64,000 nucleotides of DNA from Arenibaculum pallidiluteum (GCF_017355985.1 NZ_JAFIQU010000018.1:49289-113288), one strand, 5' to 3'; positions 40,797 to 49,318 are shown, numbered from the stretch's first letter. A program made the numbers and translations. The notes: generated by a model from the sequence alone, not told the origin.

Positions 40797-41996
40797 CTAC
40801 GCCGCCTGGCCGGAGACCAGCACGCGCTCCAGCTCGGCGACGCCGGCCGGCAGGTCGATACGGGCGCCGGCCGTCTTCATGCTGGACCCCAGCGCGTGCA
40901 GTGTGCGGAACAGGTGATGGGCCCGGCTCTGCTCGCCCATCTGCCCGATGCGCAGGATGTCGAGGCCGAAGGCGCCCGAGATCTCCACACGATGGACGTC
41001 CGACATGTGGCGGCGCACGGCCTCGCCGGAGACCCCGGCAGGCACGTTGATGCCGACCACGGAATCGAGCCTGACCGCCGGCGGCGCATAGAGCGTCAGC
41101 CCCATCGCTTCGATCCCGGCCTGCAGCGCGGCCGAGCACAGCCGGTGGCGACGGAAGCGGGCGGGCAGCGTCTCCTCGCAGATCAGGCGCAGCGCCTCGT
41201 GCAGGGCCAGAAGGCCGGAGACGGGGGCGGTGTAGTGGTAGGATTTCTGGTTCCAGAAGCGGTCCGCCAGGCGGGCGTCCAGGCACCAATGCGCCATGGG
41301 CGCCCGGCGCTTCTCGAGATGCTCCCAGGCCCGTTCCGAGAAGGCGATCAGCGAGACGCCCGGGATCGAGGACAGACCCTTCTGCCCGCCGGTGATCACG
41401 GCATCGACGCCCCATGCGTCCATCTGCATGGGCATCGTGCTCAGCGTGCAGACGGCGTCGACCACCACCAGGCAGCCGTGCTCCCGCGCGATGGCCGCGA
41501 TCTCCGGCAGGTGGCGGTTCCAGACGGTGTTGGAAGTCTCGCCCTGCACGATGGTCATGACCTCGTGCCGCCCCTGGGACAGCGCCGCATGGATCGCGCC
41601 GGGATCGGCGGTCTCGACGGCTGGGACGGCCAGGACGCTGACCTCGCCGCCGACGCGGCCGGCCATCTCGGCCAAGCGCGAGCTGAACAGCCCGTTGCGC
41701 ACGCTGAGAACGCGCGTGCCGGGCTCGACGAGGTTGCAGATCGCCATCTCCATCGCGGCCGAGCCGGGTCCCGCGACGCCCATGATCCGCCGGGATTCCG
41801 ACTGGAAGACGTAGCGCGACATGGTCTTGACCTGCTCGACGACCTTGCTCATGGCGTCGCCGAGATGGTTGATCACCAGGGAGTTGGCCGCTGCCACCCG
41901 GCTCGGGATCGGCACCGGGCCGGCTCCCATCATCAGAAGTGGTTCGTCGGGAAGGATGCGGTCGAGCGGGACGATGGCGGCGGGAGGCGGGTGCAT
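40797..41996 (-). CDS. Class V PLP aminotransferase (alanine-glyoxylate/pyridoxamine-pyruvate type)
   Basis: The 399-residue fold-type I enzyme belongs to the alanine-glyoxylate/serine-pyruvate aminotransferase group. It has GAGPVPIPSRVAAANS at the start, the phosphate-binding GPGSAAMEMAI loop, QGETSNTVWNR, the cofactor Asp in LVVVDAVCTLSTMPMQMD, and the Schiff-base Lys in ITGGQKGLSSIPGV. The DAVCTLSTMPM and QKGLSSIPGVSLIAFSERAWEHLEKR blocks also resemble pyridoxamine-pyruvate aminotransferase, so amino donor specificity is open. ATG 41996 (MHPPPAAIVPLDRIL) is the most likely start; the open frame extends 25 codons further. It appears monocistronic. Confidence 0.9.
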   Translation of the reverse strand: MHPPPAAIVPLDRILPDEPLLMMGAGPVPIPSRVAAANSLVINHLGDAMSKVVEQVKTMSRYVFQSESRRIMGVAGPGSAAMEMAICNLVEPGTRVLSVRNGLFSSRLAEMAGRVGGEVSVLAVPAVETADPGAIHAALSQGRHEVMTIVQGETSNTVWNRHLPEIAAIAREHGCLVVVDAVCTLSTMPMQMDAWGVDAVITGGQKGLSSIPGVSLIAFSERAWEHLEKRRAPMAHWCLDARLADRFWNQKSYHYTAPVSGLLALHEALRLICEETLPARFRRHRLCSAALQAGIEAMGLTLYAPPAVRLDSVVGINVPAGVSGEAVRRHMSDVHRVEISGAFGLDILRIGQMGEQSRAHHLFRTLHALGSSMKTAGARIDLPAGVAELERVLVSGQAA

Positions 41997-42153
41997 GGCG
42001 TGATCCGGCCCGGGTCGCGGATGTCCGCCATGGACATCCCTTCCCCCCGGGGGCGGTACGCAATAGGGCAAGTTGCGGCCCGCCGCGAGCGCAACATCCG
42101 GTCGGCCGAAAAAAATCCTTCGGCCGTGCCCGTTCGCGTGCCTTCCCGGCGGC

Positions 42154-42414
42154 TCAGGTCTCCGCCAGCTCGCGCGGACGGGCCTCGCCCGCCTGCGCCG
42201 CGTCCGGCTGAGCCGGGCCTGGCTGGGCCGGCTTCTTGTTCCTGCGCTCGAAATCCGCGAAGGCGCGATGCAGCGCCTCGCAATGCTCCTCGGTCTCCAG
42301 GAGCCGCCGGACCGCTTCCTCGACGAGCGTCGGGACAGGCACGCTGCGCGCCCGGCTGACCGCCTCGAGGCGGTCGATCAGCGGCGAGCGGATCTGCGCG
42401 ACGAAATCGAGCAT
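42154..42414 (-). CDS. Possible ribbon-helix-helix protein
   Basis: The 86-residue protein starts with a strand-like segment and two helices (LDFVAQIRSPLIDRLEAVSRARSVPVPTLVEEAVRRLLETEEH), the pattern of ribbon-helix-helix DNA-binding domains with conserved VEEAVRRLL. A third helix (CEALHRAFADFERRNKK) and a Pro/Ala/Gln tail follow. It could be an antitoxin-like repressor, but no toxin gene is next to it. GGGAG lies eight bases before ATG 42414; the frame is open 22 codons further upstream. Function is inferred from fold pattern only. Confidence 0.6.
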   Translation of the reverse strand: MLDFVAQIRSPLIDRLEAVSRARSVPVPTLVEEAVRRLLETEEHCEALHRAFADFERRNKKPAQPGPAQPDAAQAGEARPRELAET

Positions 42415-42526
42415 GGTGCGTCTCCCGTCAGTGCCCGTGACGGAGTCTGGTCCCGTGCGCGGTAGCGCGCAACGCCGCACCGGCTGTCCTGACGGGCTAA
42501 CCCTCCCGTTGGGAGCGGCCCGCCGA

Positions 42527-43003
42527 TCAGAACCCCAGCTCCGGCTTCGCGATCATCAGGTAGAAGATGACGACCACGCCGATGAAGGCCGGCCAGCCCA
42601 GAGTGAACCAGATCAGGGCGTAGCGGCGGTAGAGCGGCGGCAGCGCCGTGCCATCGCGCAGGGCCGCCTCGGCCATCTGGCGCAGCCGCATCTGGAGCCA
42701 GACCACCGGCAGCCAGCAGGCCCCCACGAGCACGTAGAGCAGCAGGGAAACCAGGAGCCAGCCGCTGGTCAGCGGATAGCCCGCCTGCATCGCCAGCCAG
42801 ACGCCCGTGGCGGGCTGCACCAGCACAGCCGGGGTGGTGAACAGCCAGTCAGCCAGGACGACGTTGCGGTTCACGACCGCCGTTGCCGCGAGATTTCCCG
42901 ACAGGTTGGCCATCAGGCCGTGGAAGGCCGTCCCCAGACCAGTCCCGAACAGCAGGGTCGAGCTCAGGACGTGGACGGTCTTGATCAGCAGATACTCATC
43001 CAT
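42527..43003 (-). CDS. DUF2269-family membrane protein
   Basis: The 158-residue protein has four membrane segments: LLIKTVHVLSSTLLFGTGLGTAFHG (about 5-29), WLFTTPAVLVQPATGVWLA (53-71), SGWLLVSLLLYVLVGACWLPVVWL (about 80-103) and YALIWFTLGWPAFIGVVVIFYLMI (about 128-151). His11 in KTVHVLSS and its neighbours match DUF2269, a family of unknown role distantly like heme-handling membrane proteins. Its ATG lies eight bases inside the end of the SDR-DoxX gene, so the pair is translationally coupled and likely works together at the membrane. Confidence 0.9.
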   Translation of the reverse strand: MDEYLLIKTVHVLSSTLLFGTGLGTAFHGLMANLSGNLAATAVVNRNVVLADWLFTTPAVLVQPATGVWLAMQAGYPLTSGWLLVSLLLYVLVGACWLPVVWLQMRLRQMAEAALRDGTALPPLYRRYALIWFTLGWPAFIGVVVIFYLMIAKPELGF

Positions 43004-44297
43004 GCTCCGCCTCCAGCGCCATCATCGCCAGGGTGGCCCCCGCGACGGCGAGGTTCTTGGACACCGGCCCGAAGGGATGCAGCCACAGCTCCGGCAGGAA
43101 GGCCGTGATCAGCGCCGTGTAGCCCAGCATCAGGACGATCTGCAGCGCCCCCACCAGCGCCGGCCGCCAGCGCATCAGGAGCGCGAGCCCCAGCACCAGG
43201 TCCAGCGCCGCTGCCCCGTAGAGCGCCAGCGGCGCCAGGGCCCCCGTGATCCCCACCCGCGCCAGCAGGGCGTAGCTCTCGGCGAGCGGATACAGTCCCA
43301 GTGATACGATCGCCGTCCAGATCCACATCAGCGCCAGCAGGATCCGCAGCGGATCGCGCACGAAGAGCAGCCGCGCCGCCCAGAGATCGGCCTGGGTCGC
43401 GGGGTGCCGCGCGAGCGCCGCCGGCAGCGCCCTGGGCACGAAGCCGAAGGCCCGGACGAAGGGCGCGACGGGCGCCGTGTTCCCGGCCTCCAGCATCGCC
43501 AGGCTCTCGCGCGTGGCGGAGCCGAGCCCGATCCGGTCGCCCGCCCAGGCCGCAAGCGCCAGGACCCAGCGCGGCAGCGGCAGAAACGGGGCCGGGCGGA
43601 GCCCGAGCCAGCGGCGCAGCGCCAGGGTGACGGCATCGGTGGACATGGGTTCGGGGCCGACCACGTCGACCCGGCGCGCGAAGGGTTCGGCCCGCCGGAG
43701 CAGCCGTGCGATCGCCTCGACCAGATCGTCCACATGGATCGGCTGCAGCATCCAGGTGCCCGGACCCATGCGCAGCGGCAGGGGGGCCGCACCGAGTGCG
43801 GACAGCAGCTCCTTGGTCTGCCCGCCCGGCCCGATCAGCAGCGACGGGCGCAGGACCGCCCAGTCCATCCGGCGTCCCTGCGGATCGAGCGCGGCCAGAT
43901 GGTCGTCCGCAGCCTTCTTGCTGCGGTGATAGCGCGTGAACCCCGTCTCGTCGGCCCCGAGCGCGGAGACCTGGACGACCCGCCGCACCCCCGCGGTCAG
44001 GCAGCCGTCGAACAGCGCCATGGCGCCATGCTCGTGTACGGTCTCGAAGCTCGCTCCCCGGCTGTCGCGGATCAGCCCGGCCAGGTTGACGACCGCGTCG
44101 ATGCCCGAAAGACGCGACTGCCAGTCCTGGGCGGTGTCACGGCCGAGGTCGCAGGGCTGCACGGCAAGGCCGGGGAACATCTGCTGCAGCCGCTCGCGGG
44201 AACGGCCCGCCACCACGACATCGATGCCGTCGCCCGTCAGGCGCCCCACGAGGTGCCGCCCGACAAAGCCGCTGGCCCCCACGATCAGGACGCGCAT
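42996..44297 (-). CDS. NAD(P)-binding SDR domain fused to a DoxX-like membrane domain
   Basis: The 433-residue protein has an N-terminal atypical SDR domain (VGASGFVGRHLVGRL at 5-19, NLAGLIRDS, SKKAADDHLAAL, LLIGPGGQTKELL; about 1-285) with a complex-I assembly or epimerase-like fold, then a C-terminal DoxX-like domain of four hydrophobic helices (about 310-430). Such fusions with a DUF2269 partner recur in proteobacteria; their biochemical activity is not known. GGAGG stands eight bases before ATG 44297. The gene is first in a two-gene unit with DUF2269. Confidence 0.88.
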   Translation of the reverse strand: MRVLIVGASGFVGRHLVGRLTGDGIDVVVAGRSRERLQQMFPGLAVQPCDLGRDTAQDWQSRLSGIDAVVNLAGLIRDSRGASFETVHEHGAMALFDGCLTAGVRRVVQVSALGADETGFTRYHRSKKAADDHLAALDPQGRRMDWAVLRPSLLIGPGGQTKELLSALGAAPLPLRMGPGTWMLQPIHVDDLVEAIARLLRRAEPFARRVDVVGPEPMSTDAVTLALRRWLGLRPAPFLPLPRWVLALAAWAGDRIGLGSATRESLAMLEAGNTAPVAPFVRAFGFVPRALPAALARHPATQADLWAARLLFVRDPLRILLALMWIWTAIVSLGLYPLAESYALLARVGITGALAPLALYGAAALDLVLGLALLMRWRPALVGALQIVLMLGYTALITAFLPELWLHPFGPVSKNLAVAGATLAMMALEAEHG

Positions 44298-44577
44298 CTC
44301 TCTGCCTCCGAGACCGTCCCGGAGGCACCATCCTGGCCAGGCATTTCCGTCCCCTTCAGATCTCCCAGCACCCGAACGCAGAACGCCGTCCGGCCATGCC
44401 GGGTTCACGGAGCGTCGGAACGCCGATGGAACCAAATGGCAGGAAAACCTGTCTTCCTGGTAGAGGACGTCGGCCGGTTGAAGGAGTGCCCGCAAAGGCA
44501 TTCTGAAACGGGAATCCCGTGATATCAGCGGCCTGCGGTTCCACGAAGAAGACCAAGTGGAAGGAAAGGGATCGGAC

Positions 44578-44658
44578 ATGCCCATCGTGCTGTGGCTGCT
44601 GGGTGTTCCCGGCGTGGTGGTCCTGCTTCTCTGGTTCACCGGCGTGATCGGCTTCTGA
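44578..44658 (+). CDS. 26-residue single-pass membrane peptide
   Basis: A complete short gene with a very good ribosome site (AAGGAAAGGG, seven bases before ATG). The peptide MPIVLWLLGVPGVVVLLLWF plus six more residues is almost wholly hydrophobic and would span the membrane once. Similar MPIVLWLLG-type peptides occur as conserved but unnamed small proteins in other alphaproteobacteria, as far as I recall. Function is unknown. It precedes the peptidoglycan-binding protein gene by 64 bp and could share its transcript. Confidence 0.65.
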   Translation: MPIVLWLLGVPGVVVLLLWFTGVIGF

Positions 44659-44722
44659 GCGCCGCGATCCAGCTCGGGCGCGGCCTTGGCCGCGCCCATC
44701 CTCTTGCCGCAGGAGCGATCAC

Positions 44723-45187
44723 TTGCGATCCCGTCTCATCGTGCTGGCGGCCGTCCTCGGCGTGGCGGCACCGGCCCTCGCGCAGACTGGCTCCAAGGCC
44801 GGTAACCAGGCCGCAGTCCAGGCCGGGCCGCATGGCGGCCTCGGCTCCGGCGCTTCGCTCTGGTCGTGGGACCAGCCCATGTCCGACGAGGCGCTGGCCC
44901 ATGCCCTGCCCGTGCTTCAGGACCGGCTGCGGGTCGCCGGCTGCTTCATCGGCGCCTCCGACGGACGCCTGGGGCCCATGACCCGCGGCGCCATCGCGGC
45001 CTATCAGGCGGCAATCGGCGTGAAGGCGCGGCCGGTCGTCTCAGAGCGGCTGCTGGATTCGGTCCTGAACCGTTCCGTGCGCTGCGCGCGCCCCGGCGGA
45101 CCCATGCGGGAGCCCGAAGCCGAGGCTCCGCTGATCGCCACCAGCCCCGCCGGCCAAGCCATCGTGGAGCCCGTCGCCGCCCGCTGA
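44723..45187 (+). CDS. Exported protein with peptidoglycan-binding-like domain
   Basis: The 154-residue protein has a signal peptide (SRLIVLAAVLGVAAPALAQ, cleavage likely after ALA) and one PG_binding_1-like repeat over about residues 57-110 (LPVLQDRLRVAGCFIGASDGRLGPMTRGAIAAYQAAIG). The D-G-R-x-G-P-x-T-R-x-A-I-x-x-Y-Q signature is clear. The C-terminal 40 residues look disordered. A domain of this kind alone suggests wall anchoring or a regulatory role. Start is TTG 44723 with AGGAG seven bases upstream. It converges with cobB 19 bp downstream. Confidence 0.8.
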   Translation: MRSRLIVLAAVLGVAAPALAQTGSKAGNQAAVQAGPHGGLGSGASLWSWDQPMSDEALAHALPVLQDRLRVAGCFIGASDGRLGPMTRGAIAAYQAAIGVKARPVVSERLLDSVLNRSVRCARPGGPMREPEAEAPLIATSPAGQAIVEPVAAR

Positions 45188-45206
45188 GCCGCGGGACCCG
45201 TCGCGA

Positions 45207-46523
45207 TCAGGCCAGATCGACGGCGTGGAGGAAGGAGCCCGTGACCCGCCCTGAACGCAGGCCCATCGCGGGCAGGGCGTCGCCGCGCGCGTCGGACGCG
45301 TCAAATAGGGCGTCGCCGGGCCCCTCGGACAGGATCCTCGCGTAGTGGAACTCGTGCCCGCGCAGGCGCGTGCCCGCAGGGCCGAACGGGCCTGCGCCGC
45401 GCTGGACGGCCGACCGGTATCCCAGATGCAGGCGGCGCTCGGCGAAGCTGGTCTCCAGCGGTAGCAGGCCGGCCATGGCGTGCCGGACGCCGTCCGCATC
45501 GACGAGGCCGCGGCCCAGTACCATGTAGCCCCCGCATTCGCCGTGCAGCACCGCCCCACGGGCCGCCGCGACGCGCAACCCCTCCAGGAACCCGCCGGCC
45601 GCGGCGAGCCGACCGGCATGGAGCTCGGGATAGCCGCCGGGCAGAAAGACGACATCGGCCATGGCGTCGGGCCCCTCTCCCGCGAGGGGTGAGAAGGGCA
45701 GGATCTCGGCCCCGGCAGCGCGCCAGCCCTGGATCAGGTGCGGATAGGCGAAGGCGAAGGCCAAGTCGCGGGCGAGCGCCACGCGCTGGCCGGGCGGCGG
45801 CAGAGGTGTCGCCGGGATCGGTAGCTGGCCGGCCCGGCGCGCCAGCCCGGCCAGCGCGCCGAGGTCGACCGCTGCCGCGACGATATCGGCCGCGACATCC
45901 AGGAAGGACCCGAGATCCGGGTGCTCCCCCGCCTGGACGAGCCCCAGGTGCCGGTCCGGCAGGCCCAGGGCCGCGTTGCGCGGCACGGCACCGAGCACCG
46001 GCAGGCCGAGCGGCGCCAGCGCCGCACGCAGCATGGCCTCATGGGCGGGGCTGCCGACGCGGTTCAGCAGGACGCCTGCGACATCGACATCCCGCCGGAA
46101 GGCGCGGAAGCCCGCGACCACCGCGGCGACCGACTGGGACTGGCCGCGCACGTCGACCACCAGAACCACGGGCCAGCCCGTCAGCGCCGCAAGGTCCGCG
46201 GTCGAGCCGGTGCCGTCGGCCGCCCCATCGAACAGGCCCATGGCGCCCTCGACCACGAGAAGCCCCGTGCCGCGCCCTGCCTCCGTCAGCAGGCGGGCGA
46301 GGGTCCCGGGGCGCATGCCCCAGGGGTCGAGGTTGGGGCAGGGCCGGCCGGACGCCGCCTCGTGGAAGCGCGGGTCGATGTAGTCCGGGCCGGTCTTGCA
46401 AGAGGCGACGTCCTGCCCGCCCCTGCGCAATGCGCGTAGCAGCGCCAGGGTAAGCACCGTCTTGCCGCTGCCGGAGGCAGGGGCGGCGAGGATCAGCCCC
46501 CGCGCGGCGGGAGGGGCGCTCAA
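45207..46523 (-). CDS. cobB: Cobyrinate (hydrogenobyrinate) a,c-diamide synthase
   Basis: The 438-residue glutamine-dependent amidotransferase converts the a and c acetate side chains to amides. The ATP-binding loop APASGSGKT lies at residues 14-22, with CKTGPDYIDPRFHEAASGRP and VEGAMGLFDG after it. The glutaminase domain has the nucleophile in HGECGGYMVLG and a matching LRGHEFHYARI block. The same family serves both pathways: CbiA acts on cobyrinate, CobB on hydrogenobyrinate. It overlaps cobA by four bases and is the second gene of a minus-strand pair. Confidence 0.96.
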   Translation of the reverse strand: MSAPPAARGLILAAPASGSGKTVLTLALLRALRRGGQDVASCKTGPDYIDPRFHEAASGRPCPNLDPWGMRPGTLARLLTEAGRGTGLLVVEGAMGLFDGAADGTGSTADLAALTGWPVVLVVDVRGQSQSVAAVVAGFRAFRRDVDVAGVLLNRVGSPAHEAMLRAALAPLGLPVLGAVPRNAALGLPDRHLGLVQAGEHPDLGSFLDVAADIVAAAVDLGALAGLARRAGQLPIPATPLPPPGQRVALARDLAFAFAYPHLIQGWRAAGAEILPFSPLAGEGPDAMADVVFLPGGYPELHAGRLAAAGGFLEGLRVAAARGAVLHGECGGYMVLGRGLVDADGVRHAMAGLLPLETSFAERRLHLGYRSAVQRGAGPFGPAGTRLRGHEFHYARILSEGPGDALFDASDARGDALPAMGLRSGRVTGSFLHAVDLA

Positions 46524-47389
46524 ACGGCCTCGCCGCGGCGTCGCGTCCCCAGCGCGTCGGGGACGAGCGCGCGTCCGGCGAGGGCGCCCAGCCAGTCCAG
46601 CGAGGCGCGCAGGCGGACCACCGGGCCGACCACCACCATGGCAGGGGGCTTCAGCCCGGCCGCCTCGGCCTCGCCGGCGCAGGCGGCCAGCGTCGTCTCG
46701 AGAACGCGCTGGGTCGGCAGGCTCGCCTCGGTGACCACCGCCACGGGCTCGGCCGGGTCGCGGCCGCCCTCGATCAGCCGGCCCGCGATCAGCTCCAGAT
46801 GCTTCAGCGCCATGTACATCACGATCACCGGCGACCCGCGGGCGATGGCGGCCCAGTCAAGCCCGTCGGGCACCAGCCCCGTCGAGGCGTGCCCCGTCAG
46901 GAAGGTGACGGCGTGATTGGTGTCGCGGTGGGTGGCCGGGATGCCGGCATAGGCGAGCCCGCCGATGCCAGCCGTGACGCCCGGGATCACGCGGAAGGGG
47001 ATGCCGTTCTCGACCAGCGTCAGCGCCTCCTCGCCGCCGCGGCCGAAGACGAAGGGATCGCCGCCCTTCAGCCGCAGCACGCGCCGGCCCTGGCGCGCCA
47101 AGGTCACCAGACGTGCCGAGATGTCGGGCTGACGGGGGGATGGCTTGCCGCCGCGCTTGCCCGCGAATTCCAGCGCGGCGCCCGGCCGGGCCAGCCCGAG
47201 GATCTCGGGCCCGACCAGCGCGTCGTAGACGATGGTGTCGGCCTGCGCGAGGGCGTTGGCCGCATGCAGCGTCAGCAGGCCGGGATCGCCCGGGCCGGCG
47301 CCGGCGAGCCAGACCCAGCCGGGCAGGAATTCGGGCAGGGATAGGCCGGGCAGGGATGAGGCAGGCACGGAGGGGGAGGAGGGGATCAT
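46520..47389 (-). CDS. cobA: Uroporphyrinogen-III C-methyltransferase (SUMT)
   Basis: The 289-residue enzyme methylates uroporphyrinogen III at C2 and C7 with SAM to give precorrin-2, the branch point to B12 and siroheme. It is a single-domain SUMT with VWLAGAGPGDPGLLTLHA, RLKGGDPFVFGRGGEE, PGVTAGIGGLAYAGIPATHR and TLAACAGEAE blocks in family order, not fused to CysG dehydrogenase. A 25-residue N-terminal extension rich in Ser/Pro precedes the domain. Its start lies only 37 bases from the divergent cbiD start, so both promoters must overlap one another or the coding regions. AAGGAAAG precedes its ATG. Confidence 0.95.
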   Translation of the reverse strand: MIPSSPSVPASSLPGLSLPEFLPGWVWLAGAGPGDPGLLTLHAANALAQADTIVYDALVGPEILGLARPGAALEFAGKRGGKPSPRQPDISARLVTLARQGRRVLRLKGGDPFVFGRGGEEALTLVENGIPFRVIPGVTAGIGGLAYAGIPATHRDTNHAVTFLTGHASTGLVPDGLDWAAIARGSPVIVMYMALKHLELIAGRLIEGGRDPAEPVAVVTEASLPTQRVLETTLAACAGEAEAAGLKPPAMVVVGPVVRLRASLDWLGALAGRALVPDALGTRRRGEAV

Positions 47390-47426
47390 TGTCGCTTTCC
47401 TTGGCCCCCACTATAAGGCTTGGGCG

Positions 47427-48506
47427 ATGATCGAGAAACCCGAAGGGCTGCTGCGCCGCGGCTGGACGACGGGCGCCTGCGCGACCGCTGCCGCCAAGGC
47501 CGCCTATGCTGCCCTGCTGACCGGCCGGTTCCCCGATCCCGTCGCCATCACGCTGCCCGGCGGCCAGACGCCCGAATTCGCCCTCGCCTTCGAAGGGTTC
47601 GCTCCAGATGGTGCGACCGCAGGCGTGGTCAAGGACGCCGGCGACGATCCCGACGTGACCCATGGGGCGCTGGTGCTCGCCTGCGTGCGGATCGGGCCGC
47701 CGGGAACGGGCGTGACCTTCCGCGCCGGGGCGGGGGTGGGTACGGTGACGCGCGCAGGGCTGCCGGTGCCGCCCGGAGAGCCCGCCATCAATCCGGTGCC
47801 GCGCCAGATGATGCGCGCGGCCGTGGCCGAACTGGCGGCTGCCCACGGGGCGCCGGGCGACGTGGAGATCGAGGTCTCCATTCCCGGCGGCGAGGAGATC
47901 GCGGCGCGTACCTGGAATCCTCGGCTCGGCATTCTCGGCGGGCTCTCGATCCTGGGAACCACGGGGATCGTGGTGCCCTTCTCCTGCGCGGCATGGATCC
48001 ACTCGATCCACCGGGGGATCGACGTGGCGCGCGCAGCCGGGCTCGAACACGTGGCGGCCTGCACGGGCTCGACCTCGGAGGCGGCCGTGCGCTCGCTCTA
48101 CGGGCTCCCGGACCACGCGCTGCTGGATATGGGCGACTTCGCGGGTGGGCTGCTGAAATACCTGCGGGCGCACCCGCTGCCGCGCCTGACCATAGTCGGC
48201 GGCTTCGCGAAGCTGGCAAAGCTCGCCCAGGGCTTCCTCGACCTCCATTCCGGGCGCAGCCAGGTGGATTTCGCCTGGCTGTCCGCCCTGCTGGCCGAGG
48301 CCGGCGCCCCCGACGGGCTCGTCGCCCGCGCGGCGGCCGCCAACACCGCCAAGGAGGTCCTGGACATGGCCGAGGGCTGGGACCTGGCCGGACGCATCGC
48401 CCTCAGAGCCCGCTCCACCGCCGTGGGCGTGCTCGGCGATGCGCCGGTCTCGGTCGAGGTTCTCGTCGTCGATCGCGCCGGCACCGTCGTCGGACGGGCA
48501 GCCTAG
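47427..48506 (+). CDS. cbiD: Cobalt-precorrin-5B C1-methyltransferase
   Basis: The 359-residue CbiD methylates C1 of the contracted corrin ring. Family marks are LRRGWTTGACATAAAKAAYAALLTG at the start, IPGGEEIAARTWNPRLGILGGLSILGTTGIV in the middle, CTGSTSEAAVRSLYGLPDHALLDMGDFAGGLLKYLR and VGGFAKLAKLAQG. CbiD is typical of the cobalt-early route but also occurs in aerobic organisms where it stands in for CobF; no CobF is in the window. ATG 47427 opens a two-gene unit with cobK, which starts two bases after its stop. The upstream gap of 37 bp shows TATAAG near 47412, a possible -10 element. Confidence 0.95.
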   Translation: MIEKPEGLLRRGWTTGACATAAAKAAYAALLTGRFPDPVAITLPGGQTPEFALAFEGFAPDGATAGVVKDAGDDPDVTHGALVLACVRIGPPGTGVTFRAGAGVGTVTRAGLPVPPGEPAINPVPRQMMRAAVAELAAAHGAPGDVEIEVSIPGGEEIAARTWNPRLGILGGLSILGTTGIVVPFSCAAWIHSIHRGIDVARAAGLEHVAACTGSTSEAAVRSLYGLPDHALLDMGDFAGGLLKYLRAHPLPRLTIVGGFAKLAKLAQGFLDLHSGRSQVDFAWLSALLAEAGAPDGLVARAAAANTAKEVLDMAEGWDLAGRIALRARSTAVGVLGDAPVSVEVLVVDRAGTVVGRAA

Positions 48507-48508
48507 CC

Positions 48509-49252
48509 GTGCCGCGCCTCCTGATCCTGGGCGGCACGGCCGAGGCTGTCGCGCTCGCCCACGCGGCTGTGGCGCTGCCGGGCTGGCAGGTCGTCAGCTC
48601 GCTGGCGGGGCGGACGCGCGCCCCGGCGCCCCTGCCTGGCACCGTCAGGACCGGCGGCTTCGGCGGGGCCGAGGGGCTGGCGCACTATCTCGACGAGGCC
48701 GGGATCGACGTGCTGGTGGACGCGACCCATCCCTTCGCCGCCCGGATCTCCGCCAATGCCGAGACCGCGTGCCGGCTGCGTCCGACGCCGCGGCTGGCGC
48801 TGGTCCGCCCGGCCTGGACGCAGGGACCCGGAGACCGCTGGACCGAGCTTCCGGACATGCCGGAGCTTGCCGCGGCGATCCCGGCCGGCGCGCGCGTCTT
48901 CCTGGCCGTCGGCCGTCAGGAGCTCGGCCCCTTCGCAGGGCGGGACGATGCTTGGTTCCTGATCCGGACAATCGATCGCCCGCCATCCCTGCCGCTGCGC
49001 CACCATGCGGTGGTCACCGGGCGCGGCCCCTTCGACGAGGCGGCCGAGGCGGCGCTGCTGCGCGAGCACGGCATCGACGTGATCGCCGCGAAGAACAGCG
49101 GTGGAGAGGGCGGCCGAGCCAAGCTGGTGGCCGCGCGCCGCCTTGGCATTCCGGTCCTGCTGCTGCGCCGTCCCGATCCGCCTGCGGCCCCTGTCGTCGC
49201 CTCGGTTTCGGCGGTGCTCGCCTGGCTTTCTGGGTGGGTCCGATCCGCCTGA
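48509..49252 (+). CDS. cobK: Precorrin-6A reductase
   Basis: The 247-residue NADPH-dependent reductase converts precorrin-6A to precorrin-6B (or the cobalt form as CbiJ). The Rossmann-like start LLILGGTAEAVALAHA and the blocks IDVLVDATHPFAARISANA, RVFLAVGRQELGPFAGRDDAWFLIRTID, TGRGPFDEAAEAALLREHGIDVIAAKNSGGEGGRAKL are as in the family. The start is GTG 48509, just behind the cbiD stop. No separate riboswitch or promoter is visible, so it depends on cbiD transcription. A palindrome (49302-49318) follows 50 bp after the stop. Confidence 0.95.
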   Translation: MPRLLILGGTAEAVALAHAAVALPGWQVVSSLAGRTRAPAPLPGTVRTGGFGGAEGLAHYLDEAGIDVLVDATHPFAARISANAETACRLRPTPRLALVRPAWTQGPGDRWTELPDMPELAAAIPAGARVFLAVGRQELGPFAGRDDAWFLIRTIDRPPSLPLRHHAVVTGRGPFDEAAEAALLREHGIDVIAAKNSGGEGGRAKLVAARRLGIPVLLLRRPDPPAAPVVASVSAVLAWLSGWVRSA

Positions 49253-49301
49253 CGGACCCCCGGATCATGCGGCAGGAAACGTATCCGGGTCCGAAACGAT
49301 C

Positions 49302-49318
49302 GTTGCCGGACCGGCAAC
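49302..49318. promoter_or_regulatory. 17-bp perfect palindrome upstream of the small lipoprotein gene
   Basis: GTTGCCGG-A-CCGGCAAC is a perfect dyad with a one-base centre, 50 bases after the cobK stop and 119 bases before the lipoprotein ATG. The single-base centre is unfavourable for a hairpin and better suited to a dimeric DNA-binding protein. It could still be part of a cobK terminator. There is no other copy that I noticed in the window. Confidence 0.4.
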
